From positions 1 through 49,670 of the forward strand of contig JBAZEZ010000011.1 in assembly GCA_041653615.1 (NCBI GenBank): DNA of 49,670 nucleotides. Direction: 5' to 3'. The notes under the pieces are model-generated. The model saw only the letters and a list, made by a program, of their open reading frames with translations. It made no database searches and had not been told where the DNA came from. Source of the DNA: JAHJUB01 sp041653615 [NCBI: Candidatus Ratteibacteria bacterium]. Lineage in GTDB: Bacteria > Ratteibacteria > UBA8468 > MWAK01. Within the stretch, counting starts at the first letter, position 1, and every line of letters starts with the position of its first letter. Of the stretch, positions 15,864-25,810 are shown piece by piece. The position numbers and the translations under genes were made by a program.

Positions 15864-16324
15864 AAATTACAGAATTTCTGGTGCCGGAAGCAATTATTCC
15901 GTCACTGCGAAGCGCCGACAAGGAAAGCGTGGTCAAAGAAATGGTTGAAACGCTGGCAAAAGCCGGCCTGGTAAAAAATACGGAACACGCGGTGGAAGTA
16001 CTTTTGGAACGGGAAAAATTAGGCAGCACCGGTATCGGACAGAATATCGCGGTGCCCCACGCCAAAAGCGAGGAGGCTAAAAATTTGGTGCTTGGCGTCG
16101 GTATCTCCGAAAAAGGCGTTGACTTTGAAGCCTTGGACGGGGACCCGGTCAACATTATTTTCATGGTCATCGCGCCGATTGACGCCACCGGCCTGCACCT
16201 TAAAGTCCTGGCCCGGATCGCCCGCCTCCTGAAAGACAAGGTATTCCGAAATTCCCTGCGCGGTTGTAAAACCGCGGAAAAGATTTACGAAACAATCAAA
16301 GAAGAGGACGAACGAGCGGCCTAA
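15860..16324 (+). CDS. ptsN: PTS IIA-type protein (PtsN/fructose IIA family)
   Basis: 154 residues of the PTS EIIA-2 fold. The phosphoryl-accepting His67 lies in GIGQNIAVPHAKS, followed by GVDFEALDGDPVNIIFMVIAP and HLKVLARIARLL, all standard for PtsN. It very probably receives phosphate through the PtsI encoded next and acts as a regulator; no sugar-specific IIB/IIC is nearby. An AAAGGAGGGGG ribosome site lies within the 3' end of hpf, showing translational coupling. Confidence 0.92.
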   Translation: MKITEFLVPEAIIPSLRSADKESVVKEMVETLAKAGLVKNTEHAVEVLLEREKLGSTGIGQNIAVPHAKSEEAKNLVLGVGISEKGVDFEALDGDPVNIIFMVIAPIDATGLHLKVLARIARLLKDKVFRNSLRGCKTAEKIYETIKEEDERAA

Positions 16325-16326
16325 AT

Positions 16327-18066
16327 ATGAAGAAGTTAAAAGGGATCGGCGTCTCCCCCGGAATTACCATCGGACCGGCTTACCTGGTACCGAAACTTCA
16401 TCAGTACGTTTCCGACCACCGAATTCCACCGGAAGAAACCGCTTCCGAAATACAACGGTTGGAAAAAGCCCTGGCCGAAACCGAGGACGACCTTAAAAAA
16501 ATCCGGGCGCAAACCGCCCGGAATTCAGGAACGATTGAAGCCGAGATATTCAACGTTCACCTGCTATTACTGCACGACCGGGAACTGAAAAAAGAAATTG
16601 TCCGTCAGATTAAAGAAGGGGCCAACGCGGTCTGGTCCGTGCAAACGGTCATCTATCAGCACCTGGAACAGTTGGGCAAGGTAAACGACGCCTACTTGAA
16701 CGAAAGACGCTACGACCTGGAAGACGTCGGAAAACGACTGTTGCGTAGTCTGCTGGGTATTAAGGGATACCTCTCCGACCTCAAGGAAAAGGTAGTTCTG
16801 ATAGCGCACAACCTCACTCCCTCAGAAACCGCTTCGCTCAACCGAAAACTGGTGTCTGCTTTCGCCACCGATGTCGGCGGACCCACTTCTCATACCGCTA
16901 TTATGGCCCGGGCTTTGGAAATTCCGGCGGTCGTCGGCTTGAAAGAAATAACCGGGGTTGCCCGGCCCGGAGAAATAATCATTGTGGACGGCCAGGAAGG
17001 CGTGGTAATCGTAAACCCGGACGAATCTGTCCTTAAAGAATACACGCATCGACGGACAGACCTGCGTAAGAGCCACCGCGCCCTTTCGCCGCTGAAAGAC
17101 GTAATCGCCTGTACCCGGGATAAGCACCGGATCATCATCGGCGCCAACATAGAACTGCCGGTAGAAGTCTCTTCCGTTCTGGCATACGGCGCGGATGAAA
17201 TCGGTCTCTTCCGCACCGAATTCCTTTACCTCAACCGGGAAGACCTGCCCTCGGAGGAAGAACAATTTCGGGTATATCGCCACGTAGTTGAAAAAGTAAA
17301 ACCGTGCCCCGTTACCATCCGGACACTTGACTTGGGCGGAGACAAGTTTGCTTCCGCGCTGAACATGCCGGAGGAACTGAACCCATTCTTGGGTTGGCGG
17401 GCAATCCGTTTCTGCCTGTCTCAACCCGATATTTTCAAAGCGCAACTCCGCGCCATTCTGCGTGCCAGCGCTTTCGGCCCGGTGCGGATTATGTACCCTT
17501 TGATTTCCGACGTCGAAGAAATAAAGGCCGCCCGCGCTATCACGGAAGAAGCGATGGCTGAATTGAAGCAGGAAAACAAGAAGTTTACCCCTTCCACCCC
17601 GGTTGGCGCGATGATTGAAGTGCCTTCAGCAGCCCTTACCTCCGGTACGATCTCCCGGTACGTTGATTTCTTCAGCATCGGCACAAACGACTTGATTCAA
17701 TATTCTATGGCGGTTGACCGGACCAACGTCCGAACCGCCCACCTCTACAACCCCGCGCACCCGGCAATCCTAAAACTTATTTCAGAGGTTATCGCGGCCG
17801 GCCGCAAGGCAGGTATTCCGGTAGGTTTATGCGGAGAAATGGCGGCCAACCCGGCGTTGGCCTTTTTACTTATCGGCATGGGAATCAGTGAACTTTCCAT
17901 GGCTCCCCTGGCAATTCCGGAAGTAAAACAGATGACGCTGCTCATCACCCTGGCGGAAGCCATGGAATGTGCCCAAAAAACAGCCGGCATGGACTCCGCT
18001 TCTGAAATCAGCGCAATGTTAAAAAATAAATACGCGGAAATAATCAAAAGGAAGAGGAAAAAATGA
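16327..18066 (+). CDS. ptsI: phosphoenolpyruvate-protein phosphotransferase (Enzyme I)
   Basis: 579 residues, normal for EI. The N-terminal HPr-binding domain begins GIGVSPGITIGPAYLV; the active His189 is in GGPTSHTAIMARALEIPAVVG. The C-terminal PEP-binding barrel shows GLFRTEFLYL, IRTLDLGGDK, GAMIEVPSAA, FSIGTNDLIQYSMAVDR and GLCGEMAANP. It transfers phosphate from PEP to HPr and on to EIIA proteins. The start is 2 bases after the ptsN stop. A gene for HPr is not in the window. Confidence 0.95.
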   Translation: MKKLKGIGVSPGITIGPAYLVPKLHQYVSDHRIPPEETASEIQRLEKALAETEDDLKKIRAQTARNSGTIEAEIFNVHLLLLHDRELKKEIVRQIKEGANAVWSVQTVIYQHLEQLGKVNDAYLNERRYDLEDVGKRLLRSLLGIKGYLSDLKEKVVLIAHNLTPSETASLNRKLVSAFATDVGGPTSHTAIMARALEIPAVVGLKEITGVARPGEIIIVDGQEGVVIVNPDESVLKEYTHRRTDLRKSHRALSPLKDVIACTRDKHRIIIGANIELPVEVSSVLAYGADEIGLFRTEFLYLNREDLPSEEEQFRVYRHVVEKVKPCPVTIRTLDLGGDKFASALNMPEELNPFLGWRAIRFCLSQPDIFKAQLRAILRASAFGPVRIMYPLISDVEEIKAARAITEEAMAELKQENKKFTPSTPVGAMIEVPSAALTSGTISRYVDFFSIGTNDLIQYSMAVDRTNVRTAHLYNPAHPAILKLISEVIAAGRKAGIPVGLCGEMAANPALAFLLIGMGISELSMAPLAIPEVKQMTLLITLAEAMECAQKTAGMDSASEISAMLKNKYAEIIKRKRKK

Positions 18067-19154
18067 TTACCTTAACAACTGGTTTCATCCCGAAAAGTAA
18101 TTTACGTGACAACCGGATGCTGGAAAAAGCAATCAAACAATTTGACGCTTCCGGCATGCTTAAATTCCTGCGCGAATTTCCGGAACAGGTTGCCGCCGCC
18201 GGGAAGTTAAGAGAAAAACCAATTTTGAAAAGCAAGAAGGATGCCGTCGGAATTCTTTTTTCCGGGCTGGGCGGTTCCGCGATCTGCGGGGACTTGGTCC
18301 GGGATGCGTTTTTAAACAATTTGCAAGCACCGGTCTTCACCAACCGGGACTACCATCTACCGGCCTGGGTCAACCGGAAAACGCTGGCAATCCTAATCAG
18401 TTATTCCGGAAACACGGAAGAAACCCTGGAGGCGTACCGGGAAGCCCGCCGACGAAAAACAGCTCTCGGCATTGTCTCCAGCGGAGGTAAACTTTCCGAA
18501 ATGGCTAAAAAAGACCGAGTTCCGCTGATTACGGTTCCGGCCGGTCATCCGCCCCGAACCGCTCTCGGATATCTCTTCTTCGGCGCCCTGGCTCTTTTAA
18601 GCAGCGCCGATATTCTGAATATTCCGGAAAAATGTTTTTCGGAACTGATCCAGACCATTCGTAAAACCGCGGCAGACAACGACCCGCAAAATAGTTTCGA
18701 CAAAAACCCTGCCCGCCGGTTGGCCGCCGCCCTTAAAAACACGATACCGGTAATTTACAGCGCGGGGTTTCTCTCCGGAACAGCCACCCGCTGGAAAACC
18801 CAACTGGAGGAAAATAGTAAAAACCTCGCGTTTACCGGGAACCTGCCGGAGATGAACCACAACGAGGTGGTCGGCTGGAACAACCCGGTTGAAACCCTGA
18901 AACGTTTGAGCGTTATATTCCTGCGCGACCGGGAAGACGAGCCGCAAGTTAAAAAACGTTTCGCAATTACCGCCGGGCTGCTTCAACCGCGGCGCTTCTT
19001 CGGCGAGGTAGAGAGCAAAAGCAACAACCGGCTTGCCCGTCTTTTTTCCCTGATTGTCTTCGGAGACTGGGTCAGTTATTACCTGGCCCTGGAAAACAAA
19101 GCCGACCCCACGCCGGTAGAACGCATAACCCAACTTAAAAAACAATTAGCGTAA
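18063..19154 (+). CDS. bifunctional phosphoglucose/phosphomannose isomerase-like SIS protein
   Basis: 363 residues with two SIS-like halves: GLGGSAICGDLVRD (about 70-83) and ISYSGNTEETLEAYREA (about 117-133) in the first, then the C-terminal half with FTGNLPEMNHNEVVGWNNP, the signature of the archaeal/bacterial PGI/PMI family. It would interconvert fructose-6-P with glucose-6-P and mannose-6-P, which suits sugar-nucleotide supply for surface polysaccharide. The ATG overlaps the ptsI stop (ATGA); a later ATG at about residue 19 is possible. Confidence 0.88.
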   Translation: MITLTTGFIPKSNLRDNRMLEKAIKQFDASGMLKFLREFPEQVAAAGKLREKPILKSKKDAVGILFSGLGGSAICGDLVRDAFLNNLQAPVFTNRDYHLPAWVNRKTLAILISYSGNTEETLEAYREARRRKTALGIVSSGGKLSEMAKKDRVPLITVPAGHPPRTALGYLFFGALALLSSADILNIPEKCFSELIQTIRKTAADNDPQNSFDKNPARRLAAALKNTIPVIYSAGFLSGTATRWKTQLEENSKNLAFTGNLPEMNHNEVVGWNNPVETLKRLSVIFLRDREDEPQVKKRFAITAGLLQPRRFFGEVESKSNNRLARLFSLIVFGDWVSYYLALENKADPTPVERITQLKKQLA

Positions 19155-19165
19155 ATACCTGAATG

Positions 19166-19280
19166 GGACGCAGATAAACGCAGAAACTACGGGATAAAGA
19201 TTAAAGATAATTTTTTAAAGTATTTCTTAAGGCAATTCTCTACAACAATCTTTAATCTGTATCTGCGGTAATCTGCGTCC
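19166..19280 (-). mobile_element. GGACGCAG palindromic repeat, copy B
   Basis: Starts GGACGCAGATAAACGCAGAA and ends TATCTGCGGTAATCTGCGTC plus a final C. The interior TTCTTAAGGCAATTCTCTAC lies in the inverse orientation to copies A, D, E and F. It occupies nearly the whole gap before metK, ending 25 bp from its start. Confidence 0.85.
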
Positions 19281-19305
19281 AACAAAAACCAAGGGAGATA
19301 ACAAA

Positions 19306-20448
19306 ATGAAAAAAGGCGATTCTCTTTTCACTTCCGAGTCGGTCACCGAGGGTCATCCGGATAAGCTCTGCGATCAGATTTCCGACAGTATTCTGGACGA
19401 AGTCTTGAGACAAGACCCGCACGGCCGGGTTGCCTGTGAAACGCTGGTAACGCGCGGGCTGGTAGTTGTCGCCGGTGAAATAACAACCAAGGGGTATGTT
19501 GACATACCCAATATCGCGCGCGGGCTGATTCGGAACGTCGGCTACACCGACCCTCATTACGGATTCCACTGGGAAGCAAGTTCCGTCATCACCGCGGTAC
19601 AGGAACAATCTCCGGACATAGCCATGGGGGTTGACGTCGGCGGAGCCGGTGACCAGGGACTGATGTTCGGATACGCCTGCGATGAAACGCCAAACCTGAT
19701 GCCCCTGCCGATTACCCTGGCTCACCTTTTGGCCCAAAAAATGGCGGAAGTGAGAAGAAAAGGGCACCTTACCTATTTAAGACCGGACGGAAAAAGCCAG
19801 GTAACGGTACGCTACGAAAACGGAATACCCAAAGAAGTTACTTGCGTTGTTCTGTCGTCACAACATAATCCGGATGTTAAGCAAAAAAAAATTTGCGGGG
19901 ACCTGACCAAGCTGGTGGTGGACAAAATCATCCCCAAAGAACAGCGTTCGCGCCAGATGAAGATATTCGTCAACCCTACCGGAAATTTCGTGGTCGGCGG
20001 ACCCCAGGGCGACACCGGCGTCACCGGACGAAAAATCATCGTTGACACATACGGTGGTTTCGGCCGACACGGCGGCGGAGCCTTTTCCGGCAAGGACCCA
20101 TCCAAGGTTGACCGCTCGGCCACCTACATGGCCCGCTACCTCGCCAAAAACATCGTGGCAGCCGGTCTCTGCCGGAAGTGTGAAATCCAGGTTGCTTACG
20201 CCATCGGTGAAAAACAGCCGGTGTCCCTAAGTCTTGAAACATACGAATGCGGGCTGGTACCGGCGGAAAAAATTCTGCGCGCCATCCGGAAAAATTTTGA
20301 CCTTTCTCCAGGCGGTATCATCAAGAAACTGGATCTTCTGAAACCGCGATATCTGAAAACAGCGTGCTACGGACATTTTGGCCGGACCGAACCGGAATTC
20401 ACCTGGGAAAAAATCGATTCGGCAAAAATTTTCCGCGCTCTCCTTTAA
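19306..20448 (+). CDS. metK: S-adenosylmethionine synthetase
   Basis: Makes SAM from ATP and methionine in the cytoplasm. All landmarks are present in 380 residues: [23 protein letters not shown] at the start, [16 protein letters not shown], the P-loop-like [29 protein letters not shown] and the C-terminal YGHFGR. The length is typical. The ribosome site GGGAG lies just downstream of repeat copy B. I see no SAM riboswitch in the 151-bp leader, which is mostly the repeat. Confidence 0.96.
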   Translation: MKKGDSLFTSESVTEGHPDKLCDQISDSILDEVLRQDPHGRVACETLVTRGLVVVAGEITTKGYVDIPNIARGLIRNVGYTDPHYGFHWEASSVITAVQEQSPDIAMGVDVGGAGDQGLMFGYACDETPNLMPLPITLAHLLAQKMAEVRRKGHLTYLRPDGKSQVTVRYENGIPKEVTCVVLSSQHNPDVKQKKICGDLTKLVVDKIIPKEQRSRQMKIFVNPTGNFVVGGPQGDTGVTGRKIIVDTYGGFGRHGGGAFSGKDPSKVDRSATYMARYLAKNIVAAGLCRKCEIQVAYAIGEKQPVSLSLETYECGLVPAEKILRAIRKNFDLSPGGIIKKLDLLKPRYLKTACYGHFGRTEPEFTWEKIDSAKIFRALL

Positions 20449-20456
20449 AGCGAATG

Positions 20457-20574
20457 GGACGCAGATAAGCGCAGAAACAACCGGATAAGGATTTAAAGAT
20501 AATTTTTAAAAGTATTTCTTAAACAATTCTCTAAAACAATCTTTATCTGCGATTATCGGCGGTAATCTGCGTCC
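20457..20574 (-). mobile_element. GGACGCAG palindromic repeat, copy C
   Basis: Starts GGACGCAGATAAGCGCAGAA and ends GGCGGTAATCTGCGTCC. The interior TTCTTAAACAATTCTCTAAA matches copy B in orientation. It fills the gap between metK and coaE. Confidence 0.85.
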
Positions 20575-20598
20575 AAATAATTACCGGCGTTTAAATCC

Positions 20599-21210
20599 AT
20601 GCTTATCGGCCTAACTGGTACTTTCGGTTCCGGAAAAAGCAGCGTGCTCAGGCTTTTCCGAAAAAAAGGCGCGGTCACTATCTCCGCCGACCAAATAGTC
20701 CATTCCCTTCTGCGCCGAAAAACCGTGAAAGATTCGGTGCGGAATATTTTTGGACCGGCAGTTTTCAGAAAGACCCAAATCAACCGTCCGGCCCTGGCAA
20801 AATTCGTCTTTACCGATATAAAAAAACGCCGGAAACTGGAAAAACTGCTGCACCCGATAGTAAAGGAACAAATATTAAAAAATGCTAAAAAAAAATCACG
20901 GCCGGAAAAACCGGTCGTGGTGGAAGTGCCGCTCCTTTTTGAAAGCGGTTTTCTGGAACCATTTGATTACATCGTCTGTGTATCCGCCAAACCGGAGGTA
21001 ATCCAAACCCGGATGCGGAAAAAGGGAATTACCGCGGCGGAAGTTGAAAACCGTTTCCGCAGCCAATGGCCGATTTCGAAAAAGGAAAAACGTAGCGACG
21101 CAATCATCGAAAATAACGAGTCCCGGGCGCAGACCGAAAAACAAGTCAACGCCCTGCTGCATAAATTAACCGGACGCAGATTACCGCCGATAAATGCGGA
21201 TACAGATTAA
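20599..21210 (+). CDS. coaE: dephospho-CoA kinase
   Basis: Last step of coenzyme A synthesis: ATP-dependent phosphorylation of the 3'-OH of dephospho-CoA. The 203 residues contain the P-loop GLTGTFGSGKSSVLRLF, ISADQIVHSLL, HPIVKEQIL, VEVPLLFESGF and RMRKKGITAAEVENRFRSQWP, all CoaE hallmarks. The gene runs into repeat copy D: the last 12 residues (GRRLPPINADTD) and the stop codon are the repeat end read in frame. The original C-terminus was probably replaced or extended when the repeat arrived. The lid and core domains appear intact. Confidence 0.93.
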   Translation: MLIGLTGTFGSGKSSVLRLFRKKGAVTISADQIVHSLLRRKTVKDSVRNIFGPAVFRKTQINRPALAKFVFTDIKKRRKLEKLLHPIVKEQILKNAKKKSRPEKPVVVEVPLLFESGFLEPFDYIVCVSAKPEVIQTRMRKKGITAAEVENRFRSQWPISKKEKRSDAIIENNESRAQTEKQVNALLHKLTGRRLPPINADTD

Positions 21211-21295
21211 AGATTGTTTTAGAGAATTGCTTAAGAAATACCTTAAAAAATTATCTTTAATCTTTATCCGGTAGTTTTTGCGCCTATCTGCGTCC
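21172..21295 (+). mobile_element. GGACGCAG palindromic repeat, copy D
   Basis: Starts GGACGCAGATTACCGCCGAT and ends GCCTATCTGCGTCC; interior TTTTAGAGAATTGCTTAAGA. Its first 39 bases are the end of coaE and the rest is the rho leader. Confidence 0.88.
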
Positions 21296-21337
21296 AAAAA
21301 AATTTTTGGGTAATTAAATAAAAACGAGGTGACTAAA

Positions 21338-22666
21338 ATGGAAGAGACAAAAGAAACGAAAGAAGTTAAAGAAACTAAGGAAACAACTCGTCAGTTAAAC
21401 ATATCGGAGTTAAAAATAATGCCGGTTTCCGGGTTGCAAAAAATGGCCCGGTCAATGGGCGTCAATAACATCTCGGGCGTAAAAAAACAAGACCTTATCT
21501 TTAAAATTCTGCAGGTGCAGACGGAAAAGAGCGGTCTCCTCTTTGGTGAGGGAGTGTTGGAAGTACTGATGCCGGAGGGCTTCGGATTCCTGCGCAGTCC
21601 GAATTACAATTATTTTTCAAGTCCGGACGATATTTACGTTTCCCCCTCCCAGATTAAGCGCTTCAACCTAATTACCGGCGACACAGTCAGCGGTCAAATC
21701 AGACCGCCCAAGGAGGGCGAAAGATATTTCGCCCTGCTGCGCGTGGAAGCGGTCAACGGTGAAAATCCGGAAGACATCCGGGACCGGATTCCCTTCGAGA
21801 ACTTAAAAGCGCTCTACCCTGACAAGCGTTTTATCATGGAAACCAAACCGGAAGAATTATCCGCGCGGGTAATGGACTTAATTACGCCAATCGGCAAAGG
21901 ACAACGCGCCTTAATCGTTTCACCGCCCCGGGCCGGAAAAACAGTGCTTCTGCAGAAAATAGCCAACGGCATTACCACCAACAATCCGGAATCGCACCTG
22001 ATTGTGCTCCTGGTAGGCGAAAGGCCGGAGGAAGTTACCGAAATGGAACGCACGGTCAAGGGAGAAGTAATCAGCGCCACCTTTGACGAACCGCCGGAGA
22101 GACACGTACAAGTTGCGGAAATGGTTCTGGAAAAAGCCAAACGAATGGTGGAACACCGCCAGGACGTGGTGATTCTTCTGGACAGCATCACCCGGCTTGC
22201 CCGAGCTTACAACGCAATCGTCCCGCACACCGGTAAAGTGATGTCCGGCGGCCTGGAATCAAACGCCCTGGAAAAACCGAAACGGTTCTTCGGCGCGGCC
22301 CGAAACGTGGAAGACGGCGGAAGTCTGACTATAATCGGCACCGCGCTGGTGGATACCGGAAGCCGGATGGACGACGTCATCTTCGAAGAATTTAAAGGTA
22401 CCGGCAATTGCGAGGTCAACCTTGACCGGCATCTGGCCGAACGAAGAATCTGGCCCGCCATTGACATCAACAAAAGCGGAACCAGGCGCGAGGAACTTCT
22501 GCTTGACCCGGAGGAACTGAAACGTGTCTGGGTCTTCCACAAAATACTGGCGCCATACCCGCCGGAAGAAGCGATGTCGATGCTGCTGGAAAAATTACGC
22601 AAAACCGGTTCCAACGCTGAGTTTTTACTTTCCATCCCTTCCAGCGCCGCCGGCTCTTTGGTTTAA
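21338..22666 (+). CDS. rho: transcription termination factor Rho
   Basis: 442 residues from the ATG at 21338, which has GAGGTG upstream; the in-frame GTG at 21329 lies within that ribosome site. After a short charged extension come the N-terminal helical domain ([22 protein letters not shown]) and the RNA-binding domain ([21 protein letters not shown]). Walker A is [11 protein letters not shown], followed by the Rho-specific [13 protein letters not shown], Walker [17 protein letters not shown] and the Q-loop/R-loop region. Hexameric RNA-dependent ATPase. The length is typical; no large insertion is seen. Confidence 0.96.
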   Translation: MEETKETKEVKETKETTRQLNISELKIMPVSGLQKMARSMGVNNISGVKKQDLIFKILQVQTEKSGLLFGEGVLEVLMPEGFGFLRSPNYNYFSSPDDIYVSPSQIKRFNLITGDTVSGQIRPPKEGERYFALLRVEAVNGENPEDIRDRIPFENLKALYPDKRFIMETKPEELSARVMDLITPIGKGQRALIVSPPRAGKTVLLQKIANGITTNNPESHLIVLLVGERPEEVTEMERTVKGEVISATFDEPPERHVQVAEMVLEKAKRMVEHRQDVVILLDSITRLARAYNAIVPHTGKVMSGGLESNALEKPKRFFGAARNVEDGGSLTIIGTALVDTGSRMDDVIFEEFKGTGNCEVNLDRHLAERRIWPAIDINKSGTRREELLLDPEELKRVWVFHKILAPYPPEEAMSMLLEKLRKTGSNAEFLLSIPSSAAGSLV

Positions 22667-22673
22667 ATTAATT

Positions 22674-22797
22674 GGACGCAGATTACCGCCGATAACCGCA
22701 GATAAAGATTAAATATTAATGTAGGGAATTACGTAAGAAACACTTTAAAAAATTATCATTTAGTATTATCCGGTAGTTTCTGCGTATATCTGCGTCC
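22674..22797 (+). mobile_element. GGACGCAG palindromic repeat, copy E
   Basis: Starts GGACGCAGATTACCGCCGAT, ends GCGTATATCTGCGTCC, with interior AGGGAATTACGTAAGAAACA and the TATCCGGTAGTTTCTGCG arm. It is the fourth copy in a row in successive gene gaps, lying between rho and the ABC ATPase gene. Confidence 0.85.
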
Positions 22798-22807
22798 CAA
22801 AAATTAA

Positions 22808-23800
22808 ATGCAAAAAGTTTTAAACATCAAAAACCTGCGCCTTTCCTTTATCAATAAAGGAACGGAAAAGAAGGTGCTTCGGGGCATTGACCTGGATATT
22901 ACCGAGGGTGAAACACTCGGCCTGGCAGGCGAGTCCGGAGCCGGCAAGTCACTGCTTACTCTAAGTATTATGGGATTGCTGCCGGCAAGCGCGAAAATAA
23001 AAACGGGGGGAATTCAATTTTTGGGCACGGATATTTTGGATAACCCCGGAAAACAGGCTTCCCTGCGCGGCCGGAAAATCGGAATTATCTTTCAGGACCC
23101 GTCCGCTTCGCTGGACCCCCTCTACCGGGTTGATTCCCAACTAGCCGAAACGTTTTCCGATGACACCGGGGCAAAACCGACAAGACCTGAAATCCTGGAC
23201 CTCTTTTCCCGGGTTGAATTCAAAGACCCGGAAAAAATAGCTTTCCGCTACCCGCATCAGCTCTCCGGCGGCGAGAAACAGAGAGTGATGGTTGCCATTG
23301 CGCTGGCCAACAAACCCAAACTGCTGCTGGCCGACGAACCAACCGCTTCGCTGGATGCCAGTACCGGAGGGCAAATCATTTCGCTTCTTTCCAAAATTCA
23401 AAAAGAAATGGGTTTATCTGTTCTGTTTATCAGCCATAACCTTCCGCTAGTGGAACAGATTGCCGATAAGTTAGCCATCATTTACGCCGGCCGAATCCTG
23501 GAAACCGGCCCCACCGCGGAACTTGCGAATCACTCGCTTCATCCTTATACCCGTCTGCTCTTCTCCGCTTTACCGGACCCGGGGCGAAAAGGCAGGCCGC
23601 TGGCAACCATACCCGGTTCTCCCGGTTCCGAACTGGATTCGCGAATTTCAAACCTCGCGTCAGTCGAAAAATCCGGATGCGCCTTCTACCAACGCTGCCC
23701 GGAAAAAGGTTCAACCTGTCGCCGCCCGGAACCGCCGCTGATTGAAGTCAGCCCGGGCCACCGGGTTGCCTGCTGGAAAACCGGTACTGCCAAAAATTAA
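22808..23800 (+). CDS. oligopeptide/dipeptide-type ABC transporter ATPase (orphan)
   Basis: 330 residues of the Dpp/Opp ATPase family: Walker A GESGAGKS, Q-loop FQDPSASLDPLYRV, signature LSGGEKQR, Walker B LLLADEPTASLD and switch His in FISHNLP. It also has the family's C-terminal extension with four Cys (GCAFYQRCP...C...VACW). It would energise a peptide or nickel importer, but no permease or binding protein is nearby. The partner genes must be elsewhere, or it serves another role. All catalytic residues are intact. The ATG is 11 bp beyond repeat E with no clear ribosome site. Confidence 0.9.
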   Translation: MQKVLNIKNLRLSFINKGTEKKVLRGIDLDITEGETLGLAGESGAGKSLLTLSIMGLLPASAKIKTGGIQFLGTDILDNPGKQASLRGRKIGIIFQDPSASLDPLYRVDSQLAETFSDDTGAKPTRPEILDLFSRVEFKDPEKIAFRYPHQLSGGEKQRVMVAIALANKPKLLLADEPTASLDASTGGQIISLLSKIQKEMGLSVLFISHNLPLVEQIADKLAIIYAGRILETGPTAELANHSLHPYTRLLFSALPDPGRKGRPLATIPGSPGSELDSRISNLASVEKSGCAFYQRCPEKGSTCRRPEPPLIEVSPGHRVACWKTGTAKN

Positions 23801-23825
23801 ATAATTAAACCGAAGAGGATAAAAC

Positions 23826-25775
23826 ATGAGAATTAAACCAACGGACGTCTTTCCGGCTATTTTCATCCTGCTGATAAGTATCTTCACCTTCAAGCCTGCC
23901 TATGATTATACCGTTGTCCGAATGCTGATTGCGGATATTTTTGTTTTTCTCTGCGCTCTTTACTTTTTCGGACGGCGGCGGCCTTTTTCCGCCCCCCTGC
24001 CTATTCTTGTTTCGCTGACCGGATTTGTTCTCTTTGTAACCGTCTCTATCGCCTGTTCCGTTTTCCCTTCGGCAACACTACGGGAACTCCCACATTTTCT
24101 CGCCTACGTTCTCATCTTTCTGGTGGCCAGCCAAATTTATCCCACCCCTTTTATCGTCGGTTCCTGGATCGCGGCCATGGTAATTCTCTCCTTCACGGGT
24201 TTATACGATTACAGCCGGATACACGCAGTCGTTACACCCCTGGGCAATAAAAATTTCTTTGCCGGCTATCTAATCATGGCCATTCCCATAACTATCACCG
24301 TTCTATGGCAAAAAATTCTGGCACTGCGCAACAATTTGGCAAAACAGACGTCCGCTTTTGCTAAAACCGCAACAGGCAAATCCGGCCTGTCTCTTAAAAC
24401 CGGACGTAACGGCAGACCGACAGTTTCCGCCGTTGCGAAACGCCGCACGTCATGGCAACCCGACAACTACTCATCTTTGGCTTTAATTATCACCCTTACC
24501 CTTATCGTCATTCTCTTATTCGTTCTTTTAATTCTGGCCGATTCCCAAGCTTCTCAAGCGGGCCTGACCGTTGGTTTGCTTTTCCTGGCTTTTATTTCTT
24601 TCGGTAAATTCGTGATGCCCCGGCTTAAATCCGGTTTTCGCCTCATCACCCTTTCGGCGCTAATAATCGCTTTGGCACTGACTGCTTTTGTCGGTGTCAA
24701 AAAAGGCACACCCTATATTCTTAAAAACGTACGCTACCCGCTCTGGAAAGGAAGCGCAGATATGGTCGTCCAGAAACCGATAACCGGTTTCGGACCCGGC
24801 ACCTTCCTGGCTGTCTTCCAACGTTTCCGTCCCGCCAATTATTACAACCGCGAGGAAGTGGCTCCGTTATCCGACCACAGTCATAACGAATACCTGGAAC
24901 TGGCATCTGAATCCGGCTTACCGGCCCTCCTTTTTTTCCTGATTTTTTTGTTCTCTACCCTGGCTCTTTCCATCCGTAAAATGAAAAACAGCGGTATAGT
25001 TACGAATCCACCTACCCTAGGGGCGCACTCACCTCAGGCAAGGGAGTCGAGCGCGACAACCCTGTCCGAATGGTTCCTTTTAGCCGGTATCTCCTCCGGC
25101 TTGATTGCCATTCTAGTTGACGGACTATTTTCCACAAACCTGCGTACCTTCTCGGTTGTATCGCTCTTCTGGCTCCTGTTAGGATTCTGCAGCGCAATAA
25201 TTACCACCGAAAAAACAGCGAACCAGAAACTTGAAACGCGAAACGCGAAACTAAACAAAGGTTTAAAAACTATTCCTATTTCAGGCCTCGGGTCTCTACG
25301 TCAGCCCTCCATCATCTGGATAGTAATTGTGGTTTTCAGCGTTTTTTCCGCGGGGTTCATTATCCGGGAAATTAAAGGGCAGGTTTACTATAAAGAAGGC
25401 ATCGCGGCACGCACCGCGCAAAACTGGTCCGGCGCTATTTCCAAATACCGAAAAGCGATAGAGATTGACCCGGCCAACCTCCAGGCGGTCTACAAACTCG
25501 GCTTCGTATACGCCAATGCCGACCGGACCGAAGATGCAATCAAACTCTATCAGGAAATACTGCGCATCAGCCCTAATTTTGCCGACACCTACTATAACCT
25601 CGGCCTGCTTTCGCTCAAATTAAATGATAAAAAATCGGCCCTTACTTACCTGAACCTTAGCTTGCGCTACGACCCATACAGCTCTAAAACACAAAAAGTT
25701 CTAACCGCGCTGACAAATCCGGCAGCCGAAATTTCGGTCGGGCCTCGGTCAAACGGGCAGGTCCCACAACATTGA
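23826..25775 (+). CDS. O-antigen ligase/polymerase (Wzy_C) family with C-terminal TPRs
   Basis: 649 residues. About a dozen membrane helices fill residues 10-500. The Wzy_C/WaaL region has [14 protein letters not shown] near 141 and the hallmark [16 protein letters not shown]...[23 protein letters not shown] around 330-375. Three TPR-like repeats follow at about 520-635 ([31 protein letters not shown]...). It likely joins or polymerises surface polysaccharide at the periplasmic face. Three hydrophilic inserts look repeat-derived: about 170-215, about 388-408 and about 462-480 ([11 protein letters not shown], encoded by a 7-bp tandem GAAACGC motif). An AGAGGAT site precedes the ATG. Confidence 0.85.
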   Translation: MRIKPTDVFPAIFILLISIFTFKPAYDYTVVRMLIADIFVFLCALYFFGRRRPFSAPLPILVSLTGFVLFVTVSIACSVFPSATLRELPHFLAYVLIFLVASQIYPTPFIVGSWIAAMVILSFTGLYDYSRIHAVVTPLGNKNFFAGYLIMAIPITITVLWQKILALRNNLAKQTSAFAKTATGKSGLSLKTGRNGRPTVSAVAKRRTSWQPDNYSSLALIITLTLIVILLFVLLILADSQASQAGLTVGLLFLAFISFGKFVMPRLKSGFRLITLSALIIALALTAFVGVKKGTPYILKNVRYPLWKGSADMVVQKPITGFGPGTFLAVFQRFRPANYYNREEVAPLSDHSHNEYLELASESGLPALLFFLIFLFSTLALSIRKMKNSGIVTNPPTLGAHSPQARESSATTLSEWFLLAGISSGLIAILVDGLFSTNLRTFSVVSLFWLLLGFCSAIITTEKTANQKLETRNAKLNKGLKTIPISGLGSLRQPSIIWIVIVVFSVFSAGFIIREIKGQVYYKEGIAARTAQNWSGAISKYRKAIEIDPANLQAVYKLGFVYANADRTEDAIKLYQEILRISPNFADTYYNLGLLSLKLNDKKSALTYLNLSLRYDPYSSKTQKVLTALTNPAAEISVGPRSNGQVPQH

Positions 25776-25801
25776 CTTTTCCTGCCGCAGAATGTTATTA
25801 T
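25772..25801 (+). promoter_or_regulatory. promoter for a nearly leaderless rpmB transcript
   Basis: TTGACT (25772-25777), an 18-nt spacer and TATTAT (25796-25801). Transcription should begin at about 25808-25809, only 2-3 bases before the rpmB ATG at 25811. No ribosome site precedes that ATG. Confidence 0.65.
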
Positions 25802-25810
25802 AAATATACT

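Noticed and set aside
19155-19305. Possible SAM riboswitch ahead of metK.
   Set aside because: The leader is almost wholly the GGACGCAG repeat; none of the SAM-I or SAM-II conserved cores is visible.
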